This document shows positions 23,846-32,115 of a stretch of DNA of 64,000 nt, in pieces (position 1 is the first letter of the stretch; every line of letters begins with the position of its first letter). The notes below the pieces were generated by a model that saw nothing but the letters and a program-made list of their open reading frames with translations, was not told the origin of the DNA and searched no databases. The DNA comes from Streptomyces sp. ADI96-02 (GTDB lineage Bacteria > Actinomycetota > Actinomycetes > Streptomycetales > Streptomycetaceae), in contig NZ_ML123034.1 of assembly GCF_003846185.1 (NCBI RefSeq), forward strand, positions 6,265,259 to 6,329,258, read 5' to 3'. The position numbers were made by a program, and so were the translations under genes.

Positions 23846-25473
23846 GACGGGTCTCCCGGCGTGGTGGTCAGGGCGGCGGGAGCGGGCTGCTCCGCCGCGG
23901 TGGGGGCGGGCGCATCGGGAGCGACCGGCAGCGTGAAGTGGATGAGGGCGCCTTCGCCCGGTTCGGGATCCAGCCAGATCCGGCCGCCGTGGAACTCGAC
24001 GATCTTGCGGCAGAGCGCGAGGCCGATACCCGTACCCTCGTACTCGTCGCGCGCGTGGAGCCGCTGGAAGATCACGAACACCTTGTCCGAGAACTCCGGC
24101 GAGATCCCGATGCCGTTGTCCGCCACCGAGAAGTGCCACTCGTCGCCGTCGAGCACGCAGCCGACGGTGATCCGGCAGGGGACGTCGGGACGGCGGAACT
24201 TCACGGCGTTGCCGATCAGGTTCTGCCACACCATCGTGAGCGCCGTGCCGTCGCCGACGATCTCCGGCAGGGCGTCGGGCCGCTCGATCTCGGCTCCCGA
24301 GTCCTCGATCGCCAGCGTCAGGTTGCCCAGCGCCCGCTCCAGCGCCCGCTCCAGCTCGACCGGCTTCCAGCCCTCGTGGACGCGGCCGACGCGGGAGAAG
24401 GTGAGCAGGTCGTTGATGAGGACCTGCATCCGCTTGGCTCCGTCGACCGCGAAGGCGATGTACTGCTTGCCGCGGTCGTCCAGCTCCGTCCCGTAGCGCT
24501 TCTCCAGGAGCTGGCAGAAGGAGGCGACCTTGCGCAGCGGCTCCTGGAGGTCGTGCGAGGCGACGTAGGCGAACTGCTCCAGCTCGGAGTTGGAGCGGCG
24601 CAGCTCCTCGGTCTGACCGGCGAGCAGGTCCTCGCGGCTCTGCGCGTCGGACAGCTCGCCGACCAGCCGCTGCCGCATGTCCTCGACCGCCCCGGCCACG
24701 GCCTGGACGTCGGAGGGGCCCTTGATCTCGATACGAGTGCCGAAGGCCCCGGCGCGCACCCGGTCGGAGGCGGCGCGCAGCCGGTTGAGCGGGACGCCGA
24801 CCACCCGATGGAGCAGCACGCTGAGCGCGATCACGGTCAGTACGAAGACGCTCACCAGGGCGATGAGCACGCGGTCGCGGGTGGTGCGCGCGTCGTTCAG
24901 CTCGGCGCGTGCCGCGTCGCGGGCCTGCGCGAGGTGGTCCTGCTGGGCTCCGTACGTCTGCCGCAGCGTGTCGAAGTCCGACTTGCTGAGCTGCAACTGC
25001 CCCGCCGTGTCCGTCCTGTTCGGACCGTTCTCGCGGACGGCGCTGATCAGCGGCTCGGCCCGGGTCTGCCGCCACTCCCGCGCGGCCGCGGTGATCTTGT
25101 CGAGGTCGTCGGAGAACGGCTTCTGGGCGCCCACCACCCGCCGGAGCTGCGCCATCCGGTCCAGCTCGGCGGCCCGGCCCGACCGGTACGGCTCCAGGAA
25201 GGAGTCGTCGCCGGTCAGAGCGAATCCCCGGACACCGGTCTCCTGGTCGAGCAGAGCGTTCTGCAGCTGGAAGGAGGCCGACCTGGCCGGCTGGATGCGG
25301 TCGACGAGATCGGTCGTGCGGTCGGATATCCGCGCCAGCACGAGCCCGCCGATCACCAGGCAGGCACAGACGACCACGACGAAGCCGCCGAGGATCAGAT
25401 GCACCCAGTTCTGCACCGACAGCCGCGCGGCGAAGCCCCAGCGCGGTGCGGGCGTTGCGTTGTCCGTGCTCAT
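23842..25473 (-). CDS. Sensor histidine kinase (CHASE3-HAMP-HisKA-HATPase)
   Basis: A 543-residue membrane kinase. One transmembrane helix near 27-52, an extracytoplasmic CHASE3-like helical sensor (LLDQETGVRGFALTGDDSFLEPY is the family signature), a second helix near 205-225, HAMP (HRVVGVPLNRLRAASDRV), then HisKA with the phospho-acceptor in FAYVASHDLQEPLRKV, and HATPase boxes NLIGNAVKF, VADNGIGIS and YEGTGIGLALCRKIVEFHGG. The C terminus is a Pro/Ala tail. CHASE3 kinases in Streptomyces respond to osmotic or envelope cues. Four-base stop-start overlaps connect it to the PP2C fusion upstream and the receiver downstream. Confidence 0.94.
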   Translation of the reverse strand: MSTDNATPAPRWGFAARLSVQNWVHLILGGFVVVVCACLVIGGLVLARISDRTTDLVDRIQPARSASFQLQNALLDQETGVRGFALTGDDSFLEPYRSGRAAELDRMAQLRRVVGAQKPFSDDLDKITAAAREWRQTRAEPLISAVRENGPNRTDTAGQLQLSKSDFDTLRQTYGAQQDHLAQARDAARAELNDARTTRDRVLIALVSVFVLTVIALSVLLHRVVGVPLNRLRAASDRVRAGAFGTRIEIKGPSDVQAVAGAVEDMRQRLVGELSDAQSREDLLAGQTEELRRSNSELEQFAYVASHDLQEPLRKVASFCQLLEKRYGTELDDRGKQYIAFAVDGAKRMQVLINDLLTFSRVGRVHEGWKPVELERALERALGNLTLAIEDSGAEIERPDALPEIVGDGTALTMVWQNLIGNAVKFRRPDVPCRITVGCVLDGDEWHFSVADNGIGISPEFSDKVFVIFQRLHARDEYEGTGIGLALCRKIVEFHGGRIWLDPEPGEGALIHFTLPVAPDAPAPTAAEQPAPAALTTTPGDPS

Positions 25474-26735
25474 GAGAGTTCCGATCCCCAGCCCAGGTGC
25501 AGCACGGCGACGTCGTCCGCGAGGCCGCCGTAGGGGGCGGCTCCCTCGCTGGCTCCGGCCACCAGTGCGTCGATGAACGGGCGCGCCGGCAGATGCCCGT
25601 TCACGCGGGCCATCTCCAGCAGTCCCTCTTCGCCGAGACGGCTGTCCGGCCCGTCGCGTCCTTCGAAGAGTCCGTCCGTGAAGAGTACGAGACCCGCGCC
25701 GGGAGCCAGCGGCAGGTCGATGGTCGGCCAGCGGCCCGCTCCGGGCAGCAGACCGAGGGCCATGCCGCCCTCCGGCTCCACCCAGCTGACGCCCCGGCCC
25801 TCGCGCAGCAGCAGGCCGGGATGGCCCGCGCGCACGATCTGGGCGTGGCGTCCGTCCGGCGCGAAGGCCAGGGAGGTCACGGTGGCGAAGACGTGGGAGT
25901 CCGAGCGCTCGGCGACCAGGATCTCCTCCAGCAGGGCGATCTGCTCCAGGTGCGAGGTCCCGCACAGGACGGCCGTACGCCAGGCCACCCGCAGGCACAC
26001 GCCCAGCGCGGCCTCCGCCGCGCCGTGGCCCGAGACGTCCCCGATCACCGCGTGCACCGTGCCGTCGGAGGTCTGCACGACGTCGTAGAAGTCACCGCTC
26101 AGCAGACCGTGGGCACGCCCCGGCTCGTAGCGGGCGATGGCCTGGAAACGCTCGTCGCGCAGCAGCGGGACGGGCAGCAGTCCGCGCTCCAGCCGGGCGT
26201 TCTCCTGCGCGATCAAACGGTTGTCGCGCAGCGCGGCGGCGGCGCGCTCGACCTCCTTGCGCTGGAGGGCGTAGCGGACGGCCCGCGACAGGACCTCGGG
26301 ATCCAGCCGGCCCTTGACCAGATAGTCCTGGGCGCCGCCCGCCACCGCCCGCAGTCCGGTGCCGGACTCGTCGAGACCGGTGAGGACCACGATGGCGGCG
26401 TCGCCGTCGGACTCCAGGATCTGGCGCACCGCGTCCAGCCCGTGCACGTCGGGAAGATGCAGATCCAGCAGCACGCACACCGGCGAGGTGGACGTGGCGA
26501 GGTAGCCGCGCGCCTCGGCCAGCGTCTTGCACCAGGTCAGGGCGGAGTCCAGCTCGCTGTCGGCGAGCATCTCCTCGACGAGCAGCGCGTCACCGGCGTC
26601 GTCCTCCACGAGGAGGATCGACGCGTCCAGATTCCACAGGTGGGAGGTCGGTGACGGGAGCGCCCCGTCCTGCTGCGAAGGGATTCCGGCGGTGCCCACA
26701 GGTTTCAGCGACATGCCCACGGACGCCTCGGCCAA
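25470..26735 (-). CDS. Response regulator-PP2C phosphatase fusion (RsbU/SpoIIE type)
   Basis: About 421 residues. The N-terminal receiver (SILLVEDDAGDALLVEEML, Asp in CVLLDLHLPDVHG, Lys in YLVKGRLD) is joined by a coiled coil to a PP2C domain with intact metal motifs: SGDFYDVV, AVIGDVSGHGAAEAAL, LFTDGLFEGR and GGLADDVAVL. Phosphorylation of the receiver should control dephosphorylation of a STAS antagonist, feeding SigB-type sigma activity. A TTG at 26735 fits GAGGAGG seven bases ahead; GTG 26720 or ATG 26714 (MSLKPVG) are alternatives. First gene of the coupled phosphatase-kinase-receiver series. Confidence 0.92.
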   Translation of the reverse strand: MAEASVGMSLKPVGTAGIPSQQDGALPSPTSHLWNLDASILLVEDDAGDALLVEEMLADSELDSALTWCKTLAEARGYLATSTSPVCVLLDLHLPDVHGLDAVRQILESDGDAAIVVLTGLDESGTGLRAVAGGAQDYLVKGRLDPEVLSRAVRYALQRKEVERAAAALRDNRLIAQENARLERGLLPVPLLRDERFQAIARYEPGRAHGLLSGDFYDVVQTSDGTVHAVIGDVSGHGAAEAALGVCLRVAWRTAVLCGTSHLEQIALLEEILVAERSDSHVFATVTSLAFAPDGRHAQIVRAGHPGLLLREGRGVSWVEPEGGMALGLLPGAGRWPTIDLPLAPGAGLVLFTDGLFEGRDGPDSRLGEEGLLEMARVNGHLPARPFIDALVAGASEGAAPYGGLADDVAVLHLGWGSELS

Positions 26736-26845
26736 CCCTCCACCTCCTCGCACGAACGGCACAGTGGATCCGGCCGAATCGTCAGGAAGCATATGCGACA
26801 GGCGACCCGGGCGAGACCCGGTCGCACAACGGACAGAACGGAGGC

Positions 26846-26868
26846 CGGGCACCCGAAACGGGTGCCCG
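26846..26868 (-). terminator. Terminator hairpin after the SigB-type sigma gene
   Basis: A perfect 10-bp stem CGGGCACCCG / CGGGTGCCCG with an AAA loop, 55 bases past the sigma gene stop codon. It separates the sigma gene from the phosphatase operon. Confidence 0.6.
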
Positions 26869-26922
26869 ACCAGGTGGGACGGGGGTGATCCGGGTCGGCG
26901 CCCGGTCAGAGGATGAGAAGAC

Positions 26923-27819
26923 TCACGCCTCCACGCTCATCCCCTTGCGGAGCTGCTTGACGATCCGGGTGAGCAGCCGCGAGACGTGCATCTGGGACAC
27001 GCCCAGCTCCGCGCCGATCTGCGACTGCGTCATCTCCGCCCCGAACCGCATCTGGACGATCCGCCGCTCCCGCTCGTCCAGCTGCTCCAGCAGCGGCGCG
27101 AGCGTGTGCAGGTTCTCGACGGTCTCCATCGCCGGGTCCGTCTCACCGAGGACGTCGGCGTACGCCCGCTGCTCCTGACCGGAGTCGCTGTCGGCGGAAG
27201 GGGTGTCGAGCGAACCGGCCGAGTAGCCGTTGGCGGCCACCAGGCCCTCGATGATCTCCTCCTCCGGGAGGTCGAGGTGGGCCGCCAGCTCCTTGACCGT
27301 GGGGTCGCGGTCGAGCTTCGAGGAGAGGTGCTCCTTCGCCTTGGCGAGGTCCACCCGCAGCTCCTGGAGCCGCCGCGGCACGTGCACGGACCACGTGGTG
27401 TCACGGAAGAAGCGCTTGATCTCGCCGACGATGTAGGGGACGGCGAAGGTGGCGAACTCGACCTCGCGCGAGAGGTCGAAGCGGTCGATCGCCTTGATCA
27501 GCCCGATGGTGCCGACCTGGATGATGTCCTCGGCGTCGTCCCCGCCGCGGTTGCGGAACCGGGACGCGGCGAAGCGCACCAGGGAGAGGTTCATCTCGAT
27601 GAGGGTGTTGCGCGCGTACTGGTGCTCGCGCGTGCCCTCCTCCATCTCCTGGAGGCGGTCGAAGAAGATCTTGGAAAGGGCCCGCGCGTCCTGCGGCGCG
27701 ACCTTGCCCGCGTCCTCCACCCAGGGAAGCTCGCCGGTGCCGACGGCTGTCCGCGTGCCGGTCCGGTCGTCGCTCAGCTGCGCCGTCGCCCCGCCGGTTC
27801 GCCCCGCCATCGCCGCCAT
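26923..27819 (-). CDS. SigB/SigF-type RNA polymerase sigma factor
   Basis: A 298-residue sporulation/stress sigma factor lacking region 1.1. Region 2 is LIEMNLSLVRFAASRFRNRGGDDAEDIIQVGTIGLIKAIDRFD and EFATFAVPYIVGEIKRFFRD; region 3 contains LAAHLDLPEEEIIEGL; region 4 is RIVQMRFGAEMTQSQIGAELGVSQMHVSRLLTRIVKQLRKG. Regions 2.4 and 4.2 look like the SigB/SigF/SigG clade that reads GNNTN14-16GGGTAC/T. ATG at 27819 is preceded by GGGAGGG at good spacing; an upstream in-frame ATG near 27881 has a poorly placed site. Co-located STAS, RsbW-like and PP2C genes are its likely regulators by partner switching. Confidence 0.94.
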   Translation of the reverse strand: MAAMAGRTGGATAQLSDDRTGTRTAVGTGELPWVEDAGKVAPQDARALSKIFFDRLQEMEEGTREHQYARNTLIEMNLSLVRFAASRFRNRGGDDAEDIIQVGTIGLIKAIDRFDLSREVEFATFAVPYIVGEIKRFFRDTTWSVHVPRRLQELRVDLAKAKEHLSSKLDRDPTVKELAAHLDLPEEEIIEGLVAANGYSAGSLDTPSADSDSGQEQRAYADVLGETDPAMETVENLHTLAPLLEQLDERERRIVQMRFGAEMTQSQIGAELGVSQMHVSRLLTRIVKQLRKGMSVEA

Positions 27820-28078
27820 GGTGTCACCCTCCCTGCTGTCCAATGTGTCGGACGGTCGCCTGCCCTGGCGCCGAGAAGTCATGCCTTCTTTCTTCGAGAT
27901 TTCTTGATCTTTCTCCGTGACGGGAGGTCGGGGCCCGCCGGGGCCCGTCCGGAAGCCGCCCCACGGGGCGGGCCCTCGCCCGAACGGAGCAGCCCGCGGC
28001 CCATGGCAAACTTGGCCGGGGTGTGTTTCGGCCTGCGGTGACACCCGGCCCGCGGCGACAGATGACAGAGGAACGGCA

Positions 28079-29563
28079 ATGACGGTGACAGATGACGGCC
28101 CGGAGCTCGCTCCCGGAACCGACGGGTTGGGTCCCGGTATCGATCCGGAGCGACTGGCCGTCTGCCTGAGCGTGCTCGACGAGCTCGACCGCGTCGAGGT
28201 CGACCACCCGGACGCCGTCGCCGTCCGCCGGGCGACCGCCGGGATCTACCGCACGGTCAAGCAGCGCCGCCGCCAGGAGCGCCGGGCCGCGAAGACCGCC
28301 CACGACCGGGCGGTCACCGAGGCGACCGCGACCGGCTCGGCCGAACGCATCGACGACGAGACCCAGGGCGTCCTGCCCTCCTCCTCGGCCCGCAGCGAGA
28401 TCGCCGGAATCCTCCAGCGCCCCCGCTCCTGCTACATCTGCAAGACGCGGTACGTCGAGGTGGACGCGTTCTACCACCAGCTCTGCCAGAGCTGCGCCGC
28501 GGAGAACCGGGCCCGGCGCGACGCCCGCACCGACCTGACCGGACGGCGGGCCCTGCTCACCGGCGGCCGGGCGAAGATCGGCATGTACATCGCGCTGCGG
28601 CTGCTGCGCGACGGCGCGCACACCACCATCACCACCCGCTTCCCCAATGACGCCATCCGCCGCTTCAAGGCGATGGAGGACAGCGACGAGTGGATCCACC
28701 GGCTGAAGATCGTCGGCATCGACCTCCGCGACCCGGCGCAGGTCGTCGCGCTCGCCGACTCGGTCGCCGCCGAGGGCCCGCTGGACATCCTGATCAACAA
28801 CGCCGCGCAGACGGTACGCCGTTCCCCGCAGGCCTACAGCGAACTCGTCCACGCCGAGAGCGCCCCGCTGCCCGCCGGCGAGCTCCCGGCCGCCGAGGTC
28901 ATCGGCACGTTCAACAGCGGCACGGTCGACCGGGTGGCGGCCATCCCCGCCGCCCGCAAGGACGGTCTGAGCGCGCAGGAGGTCACGGACCTCGCCCTGG
29001 TGACCGGCTCCGCCTCGCCCGCGCGCATCGCGGCGGGCACGGCGATCGACGCCGGCGGACTCGTCCCGGACCTGCACCACACCAACAGCTGGATCCAGAC
29101 CGTGGAGGAGGTCGAGCCGATCGAACTCCTGGAGGTCCAGCTCTGCAACTCCACCGCGCCGTTCATCCTGATCAGCCGGCTCCGCCCCGCGATGGCCGCG
29201 ACCGCCGCGAAGTACGCCTACGTCGTCAACGTCTCCGCGATGGAGGGCGTCTTCGGCCGGGGCTACAAGGGCGCGGGCCATCCGCACACCAACATGGCCA
29301 AGGCCGCGCTGAACATGCTGACGCGCACCAGCGCCCAGGAGATGTTCGAGAAGGACGGCATCCTGATGACCGCCGTGGACACCGGCTGGATCACGGACGA
29401 GCGGCCCCACCCGGACAAGATGCGGCTGGCCGAGGAGGGCTTCCACGCCCCGCTCGACCTGGTCGACGGCGCGGCCCGGGTCTACGACCCCATCGTGCGG
29501 GGCGAGGCGGGCGAGCCGCTCCACGGCTGCTTCCTCAAGGACTACGCCCCTGCCGGCTGGTGA
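28079..29563 (+). CDS. Atypical SDR oxidoreductase with N-terminal zinc ribbon
   Basis: A 494-residue protein. Residues 1-110 are a helical, charged region; 118-139 hold C-x2-C-x14-C-x2-C (CYIC ... CQSC), a likely zinc ribbon; from about 155 a Rossmann SDR begins (RALLTGGRAKIGMYIALRLL, DILINNAAQTV). The SDR catalytic Ser is present in VVNVSAMEG (about 384), but the Tyr of YxxxK is missing: the aligned segment reads HTNMAKAAL, with Thr four residues before the Lys. A roughly 90-residue insertion follows the NNAA motif. Such chemistry is unlikely to be normal SDR oxidoreduction. ATG after GAGGAA. It is divergent from the sigma gene and ends in a strong terminator. Confidence 0.85.
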   Translation: MTVTDDGPELAPGTDGLGPGIDPERLAVCLSVLDELDRVEVDHPDAVAVRRATAGIYRTVKQRRRQERRAAKTAHDRAVTEATATGSAERIDDETQGVLPSSSARSEIAGILQRPRSCYICKTRYVEVDAFYHQLCQSCAAENRARRDARTDLTGRRALLTGGRAKIGMYIALRLLRDGAHTTITTRFPNDAIRRFKAMEDSDEWIHRLKIVGIDLRDPAQVVALADSVAAEGPLDILINNAAQTVRRSPQAYSELVHAESAPLPAGELPAAEVIGTFNSGTVDRVAAIPAARKDGLSAQEVTDLALVTGSASPARIAAGTAIDAGGLVPDLHHTNSWIQTVEEVEPIELLEVQLCNSTAPFILISRLRPAMAATAAKYAYVVNVSAMEGVFGRGYKGAGHPHTNMAKAALNMLTRTSAQEMFEKDGILMTAVDTGWITDERPHPDKMRLAEEGFHAPLDLVDGAARVYDPIVRGEAGEPLHGCFLKDYAPAGW

Positions 29564-29607
29564 CCCGATCGGCCCATCCACCGCCGCACCGACCGTGCGG
29601 CGGCCCG

Positions 29608-29644
29608 AAACCCGCCCCAGGATCACTCCTGGGGCGGGTTTTTT
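29608..29644 (+). terminator. Intrinsic terminator of the SDR gene
   Basis: A perfect 15-bp stem (AAACCCGCCCCAGGA / TCCTGGGGCGGGTTT), TCAC loop and a run of six T residues: a classical Rho-independent terminator, rare in this window for having a T tract. Confidence 0.9.
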
Positions 29645-29920
29645 CCTGGGCGAGGTGGCTGAAAGTGACCCACCGCACACGTTCTATCGAGCGCGGACGT
29701 GCTCATTTGGTTACGCTGATGCGAACGGACGTCATCGAGGGGCCCACGAAGGCTCCGCGACCGTCCCGGGACAGGTCTGCAACCGGGCCGCCGTCCCGCC
29801 CCGACACGGCGCCACCGCGACCGGCATAGCTCAGCCCCTGCCCCACCGCAGGGCCGTCGGTCTCCGGAGTCGCCGGAGTGTCGGCGAAGCCCTGGGTGAC
29901 GCGACACAGAGGAGTGCGCG
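29645..29920 (+). other. Leader region of the 58-residue protein gene
   Basis: No assured gene. An ATG at 29719 opens a 36-codon Pro/Arg-rich frame (MRTDVIEGPTKAPRPSRDRS... ending 29829), without a ribosome site, which I do not call. CTCCGG-AGTCG-CCGGAG (29862-29878) is a small inverted repeat. The patch 29698-29725 (CGTGCTCATTTGGTTACGC) is AT-rich for this genome and may hold the promoter. Confidence 0.35.
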
Positions 29921-30097
29921 GTGACGACACCGGAACTGACCAAGCGCCAGAAGCCCCCCGCCGAGCGGTACGGGGAGCGGACTCTCCGTACCGAGAAGCT
30001 GCGGAACATCGAGGTGTGGGCCAGATCCGCGCCGATCAGGCTGGCCGGCTACGAGGACGACCTCGCCGAGCCGCACATCCTGCCCGGCATCGACTGA
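29921..30097 (+). CDS. Small 58-residue protein of unknown function
   Basis: GTG start with GGAG at 29911-29914 six bases ahead. The product opens VTTPELTKRQKPPAERYGER, continues TLRTEKLRNIEVWARSAPIR and ends LAGYEDDLAEPHILPGID. It is basic in the first two-thirds and acidic at the C terminus, with no Cys, signal peptide or membrane segment. Codon third positions are mostly G or C, as in real genes here. Layout (Arg/Lys-rich start, conserved-looking Trp, acidic end) could suit a small regulator, a protein-binding peptide or a RiPP precursor, but no modifying enzyme is adjacent, so I assign no function. It converges on the lipase-maturation-factor gene with only 22 bases between. Confidence 0.6.
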   Translation: MTTPELTKRQKPPAERYGERTLRTEKLRNIEVWARSAPIRLAGYEDDLAEPHILPGID

Positions 30098-30119
30098 CCC
30101 GCTCCGACCGGCGAACGCC

Positions 30120-31583
30120 TCACGGCCTCCCGCGGCCCGTGTCCCGCCCCTCCCGCTCCGGCGGCAGGGGCCGGGACACGGGCCGCAGGAACTCCCGGAC
30201 GTAGGTCCGGCGCCACCAGCACCCGGTGTCCCGCAGCTCGCGCAGACCGGTGAAGCGGTAGTGGTGGACGCGGGCGCGCACGTGCCGCGGCGGCTCGTCG
30301 GGGAAGGGGTTGCGGCCGAGCAGCCGGAGCGTGTCCCGGTCGCCGCTCAGCAGCCGCTCGGCGAACGGCCCGAACCAGGAGCGCGCGTAGGCGGGGGAGA
30401 GCGCCGCGAACCACATCATCCAGTCGAGCCGCAGGTGGTACGGCGCGAACTGGCGCGGCATCCGGCGCGGATCGCCCGGCTTGCCGCGGAACCCGTACTC
30501 CCGCCAGTCGGCTCCGTCGTGCGCGACCGGATCCGCCGTCCCCTCCACCACGACTTCCAGGCGCGTCCGGCTGACCGTGCCGAAGGCGCCGTAGGAGTTG
30601 ACCAGGTGCAGCGCGTCGTAGGACCGGTTCATCGCCTGCCGGCGGGAGAGGAGATTGCGCGCGGGGCGGTAGCTCAGGGCCAGGACCAGGGCGGTCGCCG
30701 CGAACACGAGCACCGTGTACCAGGGCGGCGGCGCGGCGAGGTCCGGCGGCGGCCCGGCGAGGGGGCTCCAGTCGACCGCCGACAGCGCGAGCGCGACGGT
30801 CAGCCAGTTCAGCCAGGCGAAGTTGCCCGAGAGGACGAGCCAGAGCTGGGTGAGGACGATCAGCCCGGCCGCCGCGCTCGCGACCGGCTGCGGCGTGAAC
30901 AGCAGGAACGGCACGAACAACTGGGTGACATGGTTGGCCGCCGTCTCGACCCGGTGCACCGGTCCGGGCAGCCGGTGGAAGAACCAGCTCAGCGGCCCCG
31001 GCATCGGCTGGGTCTCGTGGTGGAAGTCCAGACAGGTCAGCCGTCGCCAGCAGGCGTCACCGCGAATCTTGATCAGCCCCGCGCCGAACTCCACCCGGAA
31101 GAGCAGCCACCGCAGCAGCCAGAGCACCAGCACCGGCGGAGCGGTGTCCCCGGTGCCGAGGAAGACGGCGAGGAAACCCGTCTCCAGCAGCAGCGACTCC
31201 CAGCCGAATCCGTACCAGACCTGACCGACCTGGACGATGGACAGGTACAGCACCCACGGCAGCGCCCAGAGCAGCATGCCGCCCCACAGCGGCAGACGGC
31301 CGTCGACCCCGGCGATCAGCGCTGCCGACAGCGCGCAGCCGCTCCAGGCGACCGCCGCGAAGAAGCGGTCGGAGTAGTGCAGACGGAAGAGCCCCGGGGC
31401 CGACCGCCAGGGTGTGCGCCGCAGCACCTCGGGCGCGGGCAGCATGCCGCGCTCGCCGATGAGCGCCCGGAACTGGAGCGCTGCGGAGAGGAAGGCGACC
31501 AGGTAGACCACGGCCAGCACGCGCTGGAATACCAGCCTGCTGAGCCAGTAGCCGTCTGCGGAGAACCACTCCCACGCTGCCAT
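30120..31583 (-). CDS. Lipase maturation factor (LMF1) family membrane protein
   Basis: A 487-residue protein with about seven to eight transmembrane helices and the LMF signatures YGFGWESLLLETGFLAVFLG, LRWLLFRVEFGAGLIKIRGDACWRRLTCLDFHHETQPMPGPLSWFFHRLP and the C-terminal soluble part DWREYGFRGKPGDPRRMPRQFAPYHLRLDWMMWFAALSP. In vertebrates LMF1 helps lipoprotein lipase fold in the endoplasmic reticulum; bacterial members are uncharacterised. The DCWRRLTCLDFHHETQP loop is the most conserved segment of the family. It is the last gene of the YndJ/DUF1990/LMF operon, 19 bases after DUF1990. Confidence 0.92.
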   Translation of the reverse strand: MAAWEWFSADGYWLSRLVFQRVLAVVYLVAFLSAALQFRALIGERGMLPAPEVLRRTPWRSAPGLFRLHYSDRFFAAVAWSGCALSAALIAGVDGRLPLWGGMLLWALPWVLYLSIVQVGQVWYGFGWESLLLETGFLAVFLGTGDTAPPVLVLWLLRWLLFRVEFGAGLIKIRGDACWRRLTCLDFHHETQPMPGPLSWFFHRLPGPVHRVETAANHVTQLFVPFLLFTPQPVASAAAGLIVLTQLWLVLSGNFAWLNWLTVALALSAVDWSPLAGPPPDLAAPPPWYTVLVFAATALVLALSYRPARNLLSRRQAMNRSYDALHLVNSYGAFGTVSRTRLEVVVEGTADPVAHDGADWREYGFRGKPGDPRRMPRQFAPYHLRLDWMMWFAALSPAYARSWFGPFAERLLSGDRDTLRLLGRNPFPDEPPRHVRARVHHYRFTGLRELRDTGCWWRRTYVREFLRPVSRPLPPEREGRDTGRGRP

Positions 31584-31602
31584 CTCCGCCAGTATCGGCC
31601 GG

Positions 31603-32115
31603 TCAGCTCGCGGCGACGAGCCGGCGCAGCGTCCGGCCGAGCCGGCGCGCGTACCAGTGCTGCACGGGAGGCACGAGCGGTCCGGCGAGCCGGGTGTACC
31701 AGGCGGCGGGGCGGGAGAACGCCATGACCGTGAACCACACCGTGCCGTCGTCGGCCAGCTCCACCACGAAGCACTCCTCCCCGCGCTCCGGATGCCCGGC
31801 GAGGGTTCCGTAGGCGAAGCCGGTGCGGCCCTCCTCCTGGTACGCGGTCCAGATCACCCGGCACGGCGCGGTCATCCGTATCGGGCCGAGGGCCACCGAC
31901 ACCCGGACGTCCCCGCCGGGCTCGGCCCGCGCCGCCGAGGCGTCGATCCGGGCCCCGCTCGCTCGGTGCATCCGCCATTCGGTCACCGCCGCTCCCGCCG
32001 CCGCGAAGTCGGCGCCGCCCCGGCCGACCCGGGTCCGGTGGTGCAGGTGGTGGTAGCCGTCGGGGAGCGGGCCCAGGCGTGTGGCGCCGATCTCCGGGTA
32101 GCTGAGCGTGCTCAT
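31603..32115 (-). CDS. DUF1990 family protein
   Basis: A 170-residue soluble protein with the family pattern: LSYPEIGATRLGPLPDGYHHLHHRTRVGRGGADFAAAGAAVTEWRMHR at the start, CRVIWTAYQEEGRTGFAYGTLAGHPERGEECFVVE in the middle, and FSRPAAWYTRLAGPLVPPVQHWYARRLGRTLRRL at the end. DUF1990 proteins adopt a hydrophobic-cavity-like beta fold that may bind lipid; none is biochemically defined to my knowledge. Its ATG overlaps the YndJ-like stop by four bases. Confidence 0.9.
   Translation of the reverse strand: MSTLSYPEIGATRLGPLPDGYHHLHHRTRVGRGGADFAAAGAAVTEWRMHRASGARIDASAARAEPGGDVRVSVALGPIRMTAPCRVIWTAYQEEGRTGFAYGTLAGHPERGEECFVVELADDGTVWFTVMAFSRPAAWYTRLAGPLVPPVQHWYARRLGRTLRRLVAAS

Noticed and set aside
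27824..29680. A 618-codon frame antisense to the SDR gene
   Set aside because: Low-complexity Gly/Asp/Val composition and no motif; the SDR reading has zinc and Rossmann motifs.
29719..29829. 36-codon frame MRTDVIEGPTKAPRPS...
   Set aside because: No ribosome site and disordered composition; could be chance within the leader of the 58-residue gene.
29921..30097. RiPP (lasso or lanthipeptide) precursor
   Set aside because: No Cys/Ser/Thr-rich core and no cyclase, protease or lanthionine synthetase nearby.
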